A DNA stretch of 64,000 nucleotides from Balanoglossus misakiensis (Eukaryota > Hemichordata): positions 5,642,001-5,706,000 of the forward strand of contig CM082585.2 of NCBI GenBank assembly GCA_040954595.2, written 5' to 3'. A program made the translations under genes and the position numbers. Below the pieces are notes generated by a model that saw only the letters and a list, made by a program, of their open reading frames with translations, was not told where the DNA came from and ran no database searches. Positions 1 through 12,960 of the stretch are shown here, in pieces. The stretch's first letter is position 1, and the number at the start of each line of letters is the position of its first letter.

Positions 1-133
1 AAATAAAAACCAAAATAATGAAAAAATGTTTGTTCTTTAATGTAGGTGTCTGAAATTTATTATTTGTATTGCATAAATTACTACCATAAAATTCAAACCA
101 AAATAATGAAAAACAAATCTTTGTTTTATGTAG
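1..133 (+). repeat. Tandemly duplicated splice-acceptor region in RB1
   Basis: Two diverged copies of the same stretch (about 1-45 and 91-133) each contain ACCAAAATAATGAAAAA and end in a T-rich ATGTAG acceptor. The second is adjacent to the recognised exon start at 134. The first could be a decoy or alternative acceptor. Confidence 0.6.
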
Positions 134-3100
134 ACACGGCACAAATGAACCATTATGCAACGTCCGTGGTGTCAGAAAGTAACAGCAACAGTTTGAGACT
201 CCTCTGTGAGAAGTTCAGCTGCGATCACAACGATGTGCTCACTGTACTCAGGGATTACTGGCAACAATTCTTGGAGACCATACCCTCGGAGAAACTGCAT
301 CAGGGAATTGACGGCCTTCCGGAGGTAAGGGGTTGTTGGAGGGGGGGAGGAGGGAGGAAAGATGAGGGAGAAATGGAGGGAGAGGGGCAGAGAAACTGCA
401 TTAGGGAATTGATGGCCTTCCAGAGGTAAGGGAATATTGGAGGGGGAGGAAGGAAGGAAGGAAGGAGGGAGGAAAACAGATGGAGAAGTGGACCGAGAGG
501 GGGCATAGGGAAAGAAGGAAATAGGGAGAGGTAAGAAAAATGGGGGTTTGGAAAGATTGGGGGACAAGGGCGTGTATTACTGCTCGGATGAAATTTAAAT
601 CCAGCTGAAATTTTGTGAAACAATTTTTGGTAGACTCTGATCTTCTGACACAGTCAGTTATTTTAGACTTGTGTCTTGATAACAATTTGTGTAAAAAAAT
701 TGACTATTTTCAAAAGCAATGTTTATCAGATGACTGGGGTGAGACGTCTTCTAAGTGAGCACCTCTGTATGAAATGTTAGAGAAAACCGACATGCTGGGA
801 TGTCTAATTGTCAGTGTGTTTTGTTTTTCCATAGCTGAGTTTTCTAATTGAACAGTACAGGGAAGTTTATCAAACACTCGGTGATTTCAACGAAATACTC
901 TTTCTTGAACACGATCCTCATTTACTGCCAGTCACACACACAAGGTAAGATTCAATCAATGTTTCATTTCGAAAAAAAAATAATAAGGCTCACAGCACAA
1001 GAGCCTTCAAAGCTTCAGAATTGAAGTATCAAGCACCATGATTTCCCTGTACACAAGGACTACTAGTCCCCAAACCTCAATAAAATGACACAGCATTGAA
1101 AACTCCATGGTCAAACCACAGTATTTGTGGTGAAGAACCTTCATTATTAAACCACACACCAAGGCCTAACCCCTGAGGGGAAACCACAATGTCAAAGCAC
1201 AGTGACAAAGACCTTGATTTTCCACGTACATGTACTACTGTAAAACACTTTATTTTTGCGAGTTAAAATTTTCGCGATATCGAGAGAGGCTGCACTGTTT
1301 TGCGAGTATTAATTTTCGCATTCTCTTATTTCATTCACTGCATCGTTATCTTGAAAAAAACATTTACGCGACTTTTTTATTTTCACGCTATTTTGGCTCT
1401 CGCGTATTTTGCGAAAATTTATTGCTCGCGAAAATAAAGTGTTTTACAGTATATCAGCCTTACTGGTTAAAAGAATATGAGGAGTTCAACAGTATCGCCA
1501 GCAACAGCTAACCAGTCAGATTTTGCACACCGCTTTTCTTGATACAACACCAGATTCTATAGAATGTGGTTTTAGTGAACAAAGAAAGAAATTTCACTGA
1601 ATTTTTTTATCAACAAGCTAAATACATGAATGATATAATGAGCCAAAATAAATATTATGACTAGTTTTTTCTGCAGGCAGGGCATTCAGACAATATTATT
1701 TTTTTTAAAATTCATTTTAACTTGCTTATTATTTATGCTGAATTGAAAATAGGACTTGTCAAAACTTGCCAAGTAGATTGTACAGCGTAAACAGAAATAT
1801 TCCACCATTTCAAATTTGTAGGATTTTGGGCATGTTAAATCTCATTACAATAGTCTGAATGTACATAGTTTGATTTTGAATGAATATCACAAAATGTGAC
1901 TTTGTATTAGATCTTATGTTTCTGTCGATCAGAAAACCAGAAACAATTTGATTTTTCTCATCGTCTCCTTAGTACATATTTTCCATTCTGGGAAACTTAC
2001 CTGTATGTTTCAACATTTCCCCTTTTCAGAAAATCACTTGTATATTTGACTTATAATAACACTATTCTTTGCTGACTTGAGCATCATGACAGGTTTTGAA
2101 TTCTAACAAGATGAATTTCTATTTTGCCATCCGACAGCTCATCACAAGCAAATTCGTCGGGACCGTCCAGTAACAACAGAGCCACAGAAACGATACCTCC
2201 CACACCTGTCAAGTAAGTCTGTTATTTTTTGGTTACAAAGAATGATGTTGATTACAGATTTGCTGTTTTAGAATTGAATGCCAACAATATTTATGTGAAA
2301 TCAAAATTTGAATGAGGGTAATATATTTGCTGTCTCATCATGTACCGTAATATGAGCTGTTGTAACCTAGATATTCTGTATTGATTTTACTAATAGTCCA
2401 CTGATTATAAGATTATTTTATCTTGGCATACTTTGTTTACATGCAAAATGTTGTTTGATATTTGTATACCTGGAGTGTCCTATTCTTTGGCTGAATGCCA
2501 ATTCGTGATTTTGTGACAATTTCATTCAGGTCCCATCTGGTCTGATTTCATGACTTATAGTACGTGCATTACGTAAATTTTCCTGTATCATGTAAGTTGT
2601 ATAAGAATAGGGTTGCATGCAAAATAAAGCCATGTAGGGATACGGTACACTAGATATTCAATTCACCTGCGGTTCATATTGCACTTCAATCTCCTATCCC
2701 TTATCCCTCCATCCATACATGGCTGTAACTTGCAAATAATCCTATATAATATCGACATGGGCAGGAGATTTAGAAACCCTATCAACGAAAGATACCCACT
2801 GAAGCATTGCATGTAAATATTACTGTTGGATTCAATATATCTTCGGAAAGTCGGGATATTTTCTTCTGGGTGTTTGACCCGCGAGTCTTGCTATTTTCAT
2901 TTTTGACTTCAGAACTGCCATGTGTACAGTACAAGCTTTACAGTCCATTTTGAGTCATGCCAGCGATGTCCCGACACCGCGACTTGTCAGATATTTTAAT
3001 GTAAGTGGAGTTTCTGTTTTTGAGAAATACTTAATTCTTGTTGTTTTCTTGAGTGTTTTCACCCCTGCTAATTCTGTCTCAATGTTTCTATTCTTGTATC

Positions 3101-6100
3101 AGGTTCTTTTGTTTGTATCTTTCATCTCCCCCCCCCCCCCCACGTTTCTTAATTTGATCTTCGATAATTCCAGTCTCAACTACCATTTTCATCTCTAACC
3201 CTATTATTATTTCTGATTTCTCTTTCCATTACTCCATTTGTTACCAGTTTCCATAAATAATTTTCGTCTTATGGTCGCCAATTTTAGTTCACCTGTCCAG
3301 TAATACTTTGATATGTTTGAAGTTTAGTAGTTTTAGTAACTGTAGTAAAAAAAATGTACGAGAAAAAAATGTAGTTTCTGTTGTTTTGATTGGTCAAGTA
3401 TGTGAATTAAAAGTTATTGCACGGAAAATATGATTTTAAATGAGAATTATTGCTGTGTTACAGTACAACTAATTATTTTGTTTGGTTTGACATCTTCATG
3501 AGAACTTCGATATTCTCTCAGAATTTCTATATTTACATTGCGTACTTTGTGGGATTTTTCAGAACTGCCCTGTCAACCCGCGGCCGGGGATTGAGAAGAG
3601 GCTGGCCAGACTCCAGGGGGACTTCTTGCGTGAAGTCGTGGCCATGACCGGCCCACATTTTCAAGAGACGGCCAGAAAGCGATGGCAGCTAGCACTCAGG
3701 TTGTTCTACAGAGTTATGGAGGCTATGCTCAAGTCGGTGAGTTTGCACTCTCAATGTCTCTGCAGTGTTTCATGAGTTACGTGACTTTCATGATAAGAGT
3801 TTGCTATGGATTTGAAAATTAGACTTGCCTAGAGTTATGGGCTTAATCATGTCATAATAAATTAAATAAATTTCAGCACAATTTGTCCCGGTAAATGGCA
3901 TGTGTGGAGTGAATGTGTAAGTCGCAGGATTGCTTTGGCAAGCAAGAACCGAAACTTAGTAGTGAAACACACCCAAGGCAAACAAACATATGAAAGATAA
4001 AATTAAAAGACGGCAAAAACTGAATAGTGAAGATTCTTATATCAAGACAAAAATGCCAAGCTGGTCTGTGACCATTTTAAGCCTTTGTAGGATGTGCTAT
4101 GAATTAATTGATTACAGGAGTTCCCGAGTGCACACCACCTCATATATCCTTAGTACAAAAGTTATTAAACCCTTCCACCAAAGTGGTTTAGTCCAAATCC
4201 ATTGTTCTCTATGGTAAAGTTGGACCTCTACACAGGGAAACAGGGGTGGAAGGGTTAAACAACAACTACTCCAGGTTGTAATAAATGTATTGCAAAGTAA
4301 AGCGAAGAAAAAAGAGTTTCTTGAAATCCCCATGCAAGTCCATCAACTGATGATTATTATTTTTTCTCTTCCATGCATTCCACACTAATAAAACAACACC
4401 TTGATGTACTTTTTTAATTTGTAGGAGGAAGAGAGATTATCAATGTCAGATTTCAGTACTTTGCTACACAACGACACATTCCATAAATCCTTATTGGCCG
4501 CTTCGATAGAGGTTGTCATGGTGACGTATGGTGCTATGTGTAAGTATGACAGTGATTTACACGCTAATCTGCGGGATAAGTTACAAAGTTGTCTGTTGTA
4601 CATGTCAATGAATCCCCGGGAAGGCAATTGGTATGAACTAAGTGATGTGGCATAATTGTCGAATTCCCTTTTGTGGATGTGTCATTTTACATTTTCACCA
4701 CTCGTGTCCATACTGTAAAACGAGAAATTTCCGCGACAGGAAATTTCCGCGACAGGAAATTTTTCACGATATCAAAAGTGGCAACTGTTACGCGATGATT
4801 GATTTTCTCGTTCTCGTATTTCACTGCATTGTTATCTCCGAAAAACATTTTTACGCAACTTTATTTTTGTGGTTTTTTGGGGCTCTCGCGTAGTTTGCGA
4901 AAAATTTATCATTCGCGAAAATTTCCCGGTTTACAGTATTTCAACACACGCTATTCACTGACAGAATATCAATTTGTGCAACTGCTGTATTGGAAATGTG
5001 TATTACCCGGAGAGCGGTGATGGAACATGCTTTTTCTTTGTCCGAGGGAAATTGCACTCTCCGAATGAGTCTATTGACGCGGCCATTTGCACGAATAGCG
5101 TATTCATCACCTGTGTGATGTTAGTGCGAGTTCTGCCTATAGTCATCAAGAACCCCCATCAAACTGTGCAGTGCTTAACACACAGAGCATAGAATTTGTG
5201 TTGGCACAAACAATCTGCAAGTCTGTGGTGTTGCAACACCCTTTCATACCCAGCCTCTCTGAGTTAAATAGGACATACGGTGATAAAATTGATGTTCTCA
5301 TTGTTGACAAAATATGAGGATAATTTTGTTTTGTGATGGCATCTCCTAGGAGACGACTAACAGATTGTTACGTTTATTTTTTTGGGGAAAGATATTTACC
5401 CTTTCACCCCCAGTTCCCTCTTCAGAGGTCCGATCTCACCATAGTAAATAATGGAGTTGGACTGAACCATGGTGGCGAAAGGGTTATTATAATAATGATC
5501 TGTGTTTATTTCACAGGGAATACCTCTTTATCTTTAAAGTGTGAAGTATCGTTTCCTAGGATACTGGACGTCTTTGACTTAAAAGGGTTTGATTTTTACA
5601 AAGTCTTGGAAAGTTTCGTCAAAGCTGAGCCGAGACTTACCCGAGATGTTATCAAGGTATGTATTGTGTTGAGCTGGGTGTGATTTTTTTTTTTTTTTTT
5701 GGGGGGGGGGGGGGGGGGGTCATGCAGCCATGTTTATGAAGCCCGCCCTCCAGTGGTGAAACATGAGTATTTAACACTATAAAGCAGCTATCATTTTTGC
5801 AAAATATTTTAGCTTATGTTTGTATTTTTGTTATGCATATGTTTCATACTTGTGAAAATTCCACCTGGCGAAGAAAAAAAACCGTGCGAATTTCTGCTTC
5901 AAATGTTTTGATGTGTTTTCTGTTGTCACAGCATCTGCAGTGTATCGAGAGCCAGATTTTGGAGAGAATAGCCTGGCAATCAGATTCACCACTCTTCAAG
6001 TTTGATGCGGTCAAACTGGCGACAGTAGCAGCTACCTCAAAGGTAGGTCCTGTCGGTCGATGTTTGAAAAAAAAAATTCTGATCCGTCACTGATATTCTG

Positions 6101-9100
6101 AAAACTTCATGTTTATTTTCATTACTGTAGATTTCACAAATCATATGCTAGGACTTGCCATGCATTTCCGAGAAAAGTCACTTGTGTTACATTGTACAGT
6201 TTCAGGATGTATCAGCTGGGACCTTATCACCACAGAGAACCACTGCAGCTGATATGTGAGTATTTTTACACCATTGTTTGCAATTTTTGATGAAATAATG
6301 CATTTGTCTCTTAATAAGCAATTACTTTGTGTGTGACAATATATGTTACAGAAAATGTGTTGCTTTGTGTGCCCATACCAAAGCTTATCCAGGTACTGCT
6401 ACATTCGGTTTTAGATCCATGGTACCTTTGGTTATAAAGTAGTCCTATAAAAATCAATATTCCCAGAAGACTATTTTTTTTATTTTACCCTAATGAGATT
6501 TTTCAGGAAAAGATAAGCCTGATAAATACCTGGGCAGTCTGTGAGCGAAGGTTCTTAAGTTCATCACCTCTGAAAAGGGATCTTGATTCCGTCCATTTTC
6601 CCGGCATACGCAGGTACCTTTCCCCGCTGAAGTTCCGGCAGCCGACGGGAGCGGCCGCCAACCACAGACAACAGCCGTCAGTGGGCAACTCTCCAACCAA
6701 GGGGCTGACCGCCGGCACATCCAATGCAGGGAACACCCAAGCAGTCGGTGACGACAAGGGTCTGGCGACCCCGCCCAGGTCACAGACTCTGACGCTCTTC
6801 TTCAATAAGGTGTTGAAACTGGCGTACACCAGACTGCAGGCGATGTGCAAGGCTTTGGATGTCAACAGCGAAGTGGTAGGTCATATTTGTTTGACGTTTT
6901 CACATTTAGTCAATCCTGTATAAGTGGCAACCTCTATATAGTGGCCACTTTGTTACAGTCCCTGTGCAACTTACATATGCAGTCAAACCTGTGTTAGTGG
7001 CCACCTCTATATAGTGGCCACTTTCTTACAGTCCCTGTGCTATTTACAATTACATGTACGTTAATTGACCTGTCTATAAAGGCCAGTTTAGGAAAGTCCC
7101 TTGTCTGGCCACTATAGACAGGTTTGACTGTATATGCTAAATAACTTGTAGTGGCAATATATGATATTGGTTTGTGTTGTATAGGCTGTTGCAGATAATT
7201 AACAGATTGAAAATTTGGCCTCTTTGAATATGAAAAGCATGATAGATCATTTTATGATCAGATTTCAAACCATGCATTTCTCTGGGCGAAAACAGTACAT
7301 ATTATACAGACATTATGATTGATGCCCTTTCATATACATATAAACCTTTGTTTACAATACAGGAGAGGTACATTTGGACAACTGTTGAACACTGTACAAT
7401 TCACAGACCAGAGTTACTCAGAGACAGACATCTTGACCAGGTAAGACAGTGTATACGCAAACTTACGGTAGTTCATGTTAAATTCAAGTTGTTGTGTGGC
7501 TGATTTACTGTGACAGATTATAGCATCAAAAATACAGAAATATCATGTCTTTCATTCAATGAATACATTGTCGACACTTTTAATTTTTAAAAGTTTTAAA
7601 ACTCAAAGAAATAAAGTAAAAGATTATTGAGCGCCATAGTTTTGTAATCATACCCTCTCAAATGACCATGATTTTGACTACTTGAATATTTCTACAGATA
7701 ATCCTTTGTTGTATATATGGGGTCAGCAAAGCAGCTGACAGTGAGTTGAAGTTTAAGGACATCGTGGCTGTCTACAGGAAGTTGTACCAGTCTTCTCCAA
7801 GTGTAAGTTCCCCTCTTCCATGAATCTATATTATCAAACTTTTTATAATTGAGTAGTTTTCTTTTTAGGTGGGGAATTACCGAAAAGTACACTTATATTG
7901 TACACTTATGAATGTGAAACTAAAAAATAACTATAAGACAGGGTGTTCCCATCCTACCTTTTATTTTAGAAGGTGTATAAATATGAAGGTTGTGTTGAGA
8001 TATTCCCTTGCTTCCATAATTAACTGATTCTAATTTGTACATAGATGCTGTTTTTAAACCTGTTTATCCCCATCTCCTCATGAAGAGGTCCAATTGTACC
8101 ATAGACAACAATGGCACTGGGACAAACCATTGTCGTGTGAAAGGGGTTAAAAGGGCAGCTTGAGCCAGGCCAGCAGGACGATTTCTTAAATGTGTTTATA
8201 AATTTCTGTCTGTTGCAGGTTTACAAGACTGTGAGAATATGTGGAGAAGAGTTTGACTCCATAATCGGGTTCTACAACCGACTGTTCATGCCAGCGTTGA
8301 AGACGTACGTACTGCAGTTTCAACCGAATAGGGTGGTGAGTGTTTTTATCTGTTAAACTGATTCACGATTTCTGTGATGCTTGTAGAAATGTTACTGTTT
8401 GAAAAAAGACCATTTTCGAGACCACGAGAAATCTTGCGTGGCGAAGCAGGTTATATAATACCAATCAAAATTCAGAGCTAAATTTTTCAAGAAAACATTT
8501 TGGTCGTACCATGTATATCTTTTACAGTGGGCATATAATATAACAGATCTAGGCTGTTTTATATCATTTACATGTATTACTGGTTTTCATGGTAAATGCT
8601 TTTCTCACTTTTTTTTTTACAGAAACCAATGTTATCGCCAATTCCTGCCAAATGCCAAAATAGCCTTACCTCTCCTACAGTTATAAGGTATCTAGAGTCT
8701 AGACATAATATTCATTGCTGTATTGATTGTACCAGATTTATGAAGGTTGTTTTGTTTGCCAACAAACATAAATTTAGTCAATCTGTGGACGTGACATTTG
8801 TGTGGTAGTGTTTGTGATCAATTTCTTTAACTCTCAGGAAGAAAGAAAAAGCTGTGAATTATTTTTATATTGTGATAATAATTTCGATAATATTTCCTTG
8901 TTTTTTCCCAGCGTGCCTGGTCGAGGCAATTTCTATGTCTCTCCACTCAAAGAGTCACCTTTCAAGAGTCCCCGCCCAAGGCAAGAGTATCCCTCGCCGA
9001 GTCAGATGACGCCGAGATCGCGAACGCTCTACAGCTTTGGCGAAGGTCTAGGGGTGAGTGTTTGTTTGAATTAATTAGGATGCATTTAAAGCGCGTAGCT

Positions 9101-10108
9101 CGTCTCACGCGCATGCGCGTAACTTCCCAGCAAATTTTCCGTTCGATGCATTCAAATAGTGGACTGCCTCCGCTTCCTTCAATATTTCATGCACACCGTA
9201 TAAGTAGATTCTGGTTTTGTCCGTCCTTTTCACTCAAGCTGGTGTCTTTTCCCGATCTCCGACACAGATTATGGTCGCCGCCATCTTGTGTGAGCACTGC
9301 CTTATGGGATTGACTGTTCACTGTTCACTGTTCGTGTAAGACGAGCTGCTATGTGCTTTAATACGTGTTTATTTTTGCTTTTTGCAGTCTGCGGAAAAGC
9401 TGCAGAAAATCAACGAAGCCATGCGAGCAGTCAAGAGATCAGCTGAAAGGAATACCCCCAAGTCACAGAAAAGACTCAAATTCGATGAGGGCTCGGATAA
9501 GGAAGATACATCAGAACAGAACAGCAAACGGTGGGGCTACTTTTATTTTCTTTTTAATCAACTGTTGCCCTTTGTAAAAATTGCTAATGATATTGATGCT
9601 TGGCGTACTGTATGCGAGACAATGTCATTGTCTTTTGACAGTACAGTGAAAGCTGTAACCTGAACCCTGTCTAATCTGGGAACCTGTCTATACCAAACAC
9701 ATTTTCAAGTCCCTTTCGCATAGAACATGATGTAGAAGAACCTCTACAAACTGGATATGTCTGTAACCGAACAATTTCTTTTGTCCCTTTGGTGTTCTCT
9801 TGTTTTTAACAGACTTGTGATAGCTGCAAACGGAATCAACCACAAGGATGTGACGTCAGATTCAAGAGAAGTGTCCAATAACAACAGTGGTAGCGCCAAT
9901 GTTTTACAGAGAAAACTTGATGTTATCGGTAAGTTTAGAGTCAAATAGATGGATGCAATTGTGAAATAATGGTAAATTTTTTTTGCTTCACCATCGCTGT
10001 TGTTTTCATTGAAATTACCCATGTTGATGGTCTGGTGTTGTTGCTGTTGTTTTTCCAGCGTCAGAGCGCCGCCAAGTGACAGAAAATGGCAAGTCTGCAA
10101 AGAGCTGA
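134..10108 (+). CDS. RB1: Retinoblastoma-associated protein (RB1 orthologue), 3' 18 coding exons, 5' end outside window
   Basis: Eighteen exons splice into one open frame of about 709 residues ending at TGA 10106-10108: 134-324, 835-944, 2138-2212, 2913-3000, 3563-3736, 4425-4539, 5517-5656, 5932-6042, 6206-6255, 6614-6875, 7363-7440, 7698-7802, 8219-8335, 8623-8687, 8912-9053, 9388-9530, 9813-9928, 10059-10108. All phases join. The product starts late in the RbN domain and runs through pocket A, the spacer, pocket B and RbC. Pocket B keeps the LxCxE-cleft residues (YGVSK at 7719-7733; FYN and LK in the exon 8219-8335). The spacer and C tail hold CDK-type SP/TP sites (LSPQ, NSPTK, TPPRSQ, LSPIP, VSPLK, MTPRSR) and a cyclin-docking KRLKF. 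The family represses E2F/DP transcription in the nucleus. The short spacer and RbC layout favour RB1 over RBL1/RBL2. The exon ending at 9530 uses a weak GTGGGG donor. Exon borders are inferred from phase and homology recall. Confidence 0.95.
288..430 (+). repeat. Duplicated exon 3' end plus splice donor in RB1
   Basis: The last about 40 bases of the first exon with its donor (288-330) recur with a few substitutions at 387-430, again ending GAGGTAAGG. Purine-rich GGGA/GGAA sequence surrounds them. The intron therefore carries a second good donor about 104 bases downstream of the first. Confidence 0.75.
1238..1449. mobile_element. TA-flanked MITE, CTGTAAAAC family, copy 1 (RB1 intron)
   Basis: Terminal inverted repeats begin CTGTAAAACACTTTATTTTT and end with the complement GTTTTACAG, directly flanked by TA on both sides (1236-1237 and 1450-1451). 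The interior is rich in TCGCGA-type words. TA duplication and TIRs point to a non-autonomous Tc1/mariner-type element. Related copies lie at 4713-4936 and 28425-28624. Confidence 0.85.
4165..4258. mobile_element. Short inverted-repeat element, CCCTTCCACC family, copy 1
   Basis: The arms are TTAAACCCTTCCACC and GGTGGAAGGGTTAA, about 95 bases outer to outer. It shares terminal words and a GAGGTCC/CCATAG-like core with copies at 5397-5486 and 8053-8150. All three are in RB1 introns. Confidence 0.6.
4713..4936. mobile_element. TA-flanked MITE, CTGTAAAAC family, copy 2 (RB1 intron)
   Basis: Starts CTGTAAAACGAGAAATTTCC and ends GGTTTACAG, with TA at 4711-4712 and 4937-4938. It shares the interior of copy 1 (ATTTCACTGCATTGTTATCT, then an ACATTTTTACGC-like stretch). 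Confidence 0.85.
5397..5486. mobile_element. Short inverted-repeat element, CCCTTCCACC family, copy 2
   Basis: Begins TACCCTTTCACCCCCA and ends GGTGGCGAAAGGGTTA, with inner words AGAGGTCC and CACCATAG. It lies just before the RB1 exon at 5517. Confidence 0.55.
6908..7130. mobile_element. CAGTCAAACCTGT inverted-repeat element with internal duplication (RB1 intron)
   Basis: CAGTCAAACCTGT at 6980 is mirrored by ACAGGTTTGACTG ending at 7130, followed by TA. Inside is TATATAGTGGCCACTTT; the first part (6908-6966) is a tandem copy of 6981-7039. A half copy lies at 57710-57830. It behaves like a non-autonomous DNA element. Confidence 0.75.
8053..8150. mobile_element. Short inverted-repeat element, CCCTTCCACC family, copy 3
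   Basis: Begins TTAAACCTGTTTATCCCC and ends GTGAAAGGGGTTAA, with GAGGTCC and CCATAG words inside, as in the other copies. Confidence 0.5.
9090..9357. mobile_element. TTAA-flanked fold-back element in RB1 intron
   Basis: AGCGCGTAGCTCGTCT near 9090 is mirrored (with a 3-base insertion) by AGACGAGCTGCTATGTGCT at 9339-9357. Both ends abut TTAA (9086-9089 and 9358-9361). TTAA duplication is typical of piggyBac-type insertion. No transposase frame is present, so this would be a MITE. Confidence 0.65.
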
Positions 10109-12960
10109 TTCAGAAAACAAGTGGTCTGTTCATGGCAGTGCAAGATGGATCACAGAGAATTTTTCCCCCTGAAGAAGAGTTTTATTACAGAAATTCTGAT
10201 AACCAGCTTTTAATGAAAAATAATGAAAACCCAAGGTCAAGAAAAAACTTTAATTCACCAGTTCGAAAATACAAAAGGAGAAAGTAAAAGTCATTTTTTT
10301 TTACAAAGCAAAGACTATCGCAAGTTTTGAAATATTTGCAATGTTGTTATTCATATCTTTTGGCAAGATTTCAGAAACCTAACCATAGATTTTGCAAAAT
10401 GTTGTTTTGATCATTTTTCAGTCGTTTAACTTCGTGCTTGCAATACAGGAAAATTTGAATTTCCTAACCTCATCCTTGACTGATTTTCCGGATCAAAAAA
10501 ACCAACAACCACTTTTTACAAATTTTCCCATGAACTTGTTACAGTGGTCATACATTATCTAAATTCTTGTGTTTCAGGCTTTATACAACCATTTTATCCT
10601 CCTACCTGTTGTTATGTATATAAGTACAATCGAACAATTCTAAGTTATGCAGTCAAACTAAATTATGGTTGTGTTAAAGGGTTGTCTTTTCAGTGTTCTT
10701 TAGACACATTTGCAAAATGTTGCCACTTCAGAAATTTGGGCTGATAAAGTTATTCCAATCTTTGTTTTTTGTCAACTAGTAGCTGTTATAAGTGTAGTAA
10801 GGACAGAATTTTAAAACCCTATCTAAATTTTACCGTTTATAAAGTTAACTAAAGATTTTAATGAGAAAAGAAAAACTTAAATTTGAAGATATTTCTAATT
10901 AAACTATTGCCGACAGGAGAGAACGTATTTGAGATAGGAATGTTCGGGAATAAAGATGTAAGTTATTCAATTCCCAACAAATTATCATTTTTAAGATGTT
11001 TCTCTCCACTTTTACATTTTTGTCGATAATTATTCGACCTCTTTCTATCAATAATGAAAAAAGTTCCACCGAAATTCAGTGATTTTTTTTTTACTTTTCT
11101 TTCAAAATTTGGCGGTGGCCATGTTTGATGGCGCACAAAAGTTTCAAGTTATGTTGGTGGGGAGGGGGGTGCACCTGATTCTCCCCAGTGAACCCTCCCT
11201 GTGCTTTGATGAGTGACATGTCCCTTGGATGCAAAAAACAGAATTATTGACATACTTGTGCCTAACAAAATATTACACACTGCAGTTTATCACAAAAACT
11301 GACTATTTTTTTTCCAGATATTGCTTTCCAACAATTTACATACACACATAATCCAATACATTTCTGAGAATATCTTTGTCATATTGTACATTCCTACACT
11401 ATCAGAAATTGTGTCAATTTTTGATTATACAGATTTGTAATTTTTTTTTATTTCTCGGTAACATGCTACTTTCAAAGCATATTTTGACTTAACTGTGATA
11501 GAATACAAAAGGAACTGTTTCCTAATACTAATAGTGTTGGGTGAACTAATTATCTGAAATATAATTTACTTTTTTTGTTCAAAATATTGCGTAACAAGCT
11601 GTTGGGATACTTTATAGGCCAGAGAGAAAAATGTTGGTCCTCAGATATTTTTGCCAACGCTACAGAAGCTTCAAGCGATTTTTTTATTACAAACCTGTAA
11701 CATCTCATTGTTTACTGATATTGAAGTCTAGATTTTGCGATCTGTTCACCATAATAATGGGAAAAAGGCAGTAAATATAAAGCCAGTGTTGACTAAACAT
11801 ACATGTATTCCAAGCATTTCAACTTAGCAGAAGAAACCAAGAAATTAAAAATTTGAAACTTTTAGATACAAAATGGCCGCCAACACCGACGACAACAAAG
11901 TAATTGCAATGCAGAAGAATATTTGCTTTTTGAAAGAAAAAAATTCCAAATTCCCTGAAGTAGTAGTGGCAATTCTGAGGAACAATTAAATTTTTCTTCC
12001 TGGCCTCACGTTTTTGTATATTGTTGGTGATTTCTTTATAATTTTACTTACAGTTGTGTGAATACTTGATCAAAGAGCTTATCTAAACAGTATTTTCTAT
12101 TTTTGGGTTGATGTATATTACATATAGTTGAAAAAAAAAATGGTTTGTATAAAGTTGAAAGTTTGTTTAAAACTATTTATATAACCTTGGCATACCTGTT
12201 GATTATGTCATTGTGGGGCTATTTTGTTGGCTTTTGTTTGTTTTGAGAAGTTCAATAGACTTCTGTATGTAGTGCAGGAGGATGCGGAACTGTTGGTTGC
12301 TAAGCTCAGGTGGAATGAAGACTCTCTCACAGCCCCTCTCGCCGTCCATGCAGGCTTATGGACTGATTGCATGCGTGCCCGGCGAGAGGGTTCGCTGCAC
12401 AACACCATATGGGGTTTCTCCTTTGCTAAAACAGTTGAGGGCGCGTCAGTGAAGAGCTTTGTAGCGAACCGTGGGCTGTGAGAGAGTCTAAGCTTGAATG
12501 CTACTTTGGTAGAGGAAACATAGGAAATTTACCAATCTGAACTTTGTTCAGCATTGAGACTATACAATCATATTCACATTACCTGCGTGAAAGGTGCAGA
12601 TGAGAACAAAATCGTTCTTAGCAAACAGTTTCAGCGACGTTGACTTGGATTGATAAGCATATTTTCAAAACTTGATAAATTTAGTGACTAATTTTGGTGT
12701 CAAACCCCTACTTGGAAAACTCGCCTTTTAATTGTCAAGTTATGACATCTTTAACTTGGAAAATCTGGTTTTGGATATTCGGTAACTTTTTACTGCTACC
12801 ATGAGATATGGTATCATTTTTATCAGGTTCTTTCAACAGTTTATTGCGGGTTTGGTGGAATCATCAAAAAAAATATTTTGTACATTTTAAAACTGCTCAT
12901 TTTATACCCTGAATTGTTGAGTATTTTTGATGGCAATAAAGTCTTTTGAAACAGAATTTT
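10109..12960 (+). other. RB1 3' UTR / downstream non-coding DNA
   Basis: This is AT-rich DNA with no convincing frame. Candidate poly(A) signals AATAAA lie at 10949-10954 and 12935-12940, the latter followed by a GT-rich stretch. I cannot tell how long the real UTR is. Confidence 0.5.
12320..12491. mobile_element. MITE with perfect 17-bp terminal inverted repeats
   Basis: AGACTCTCTCACAGCCC is exactly mirrored by GGGCTGTGAGAGAGTCT at the other end. The interior is GC-richer than its surroundings. No clear target-site duplication is visible. Confidence 0.7.
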
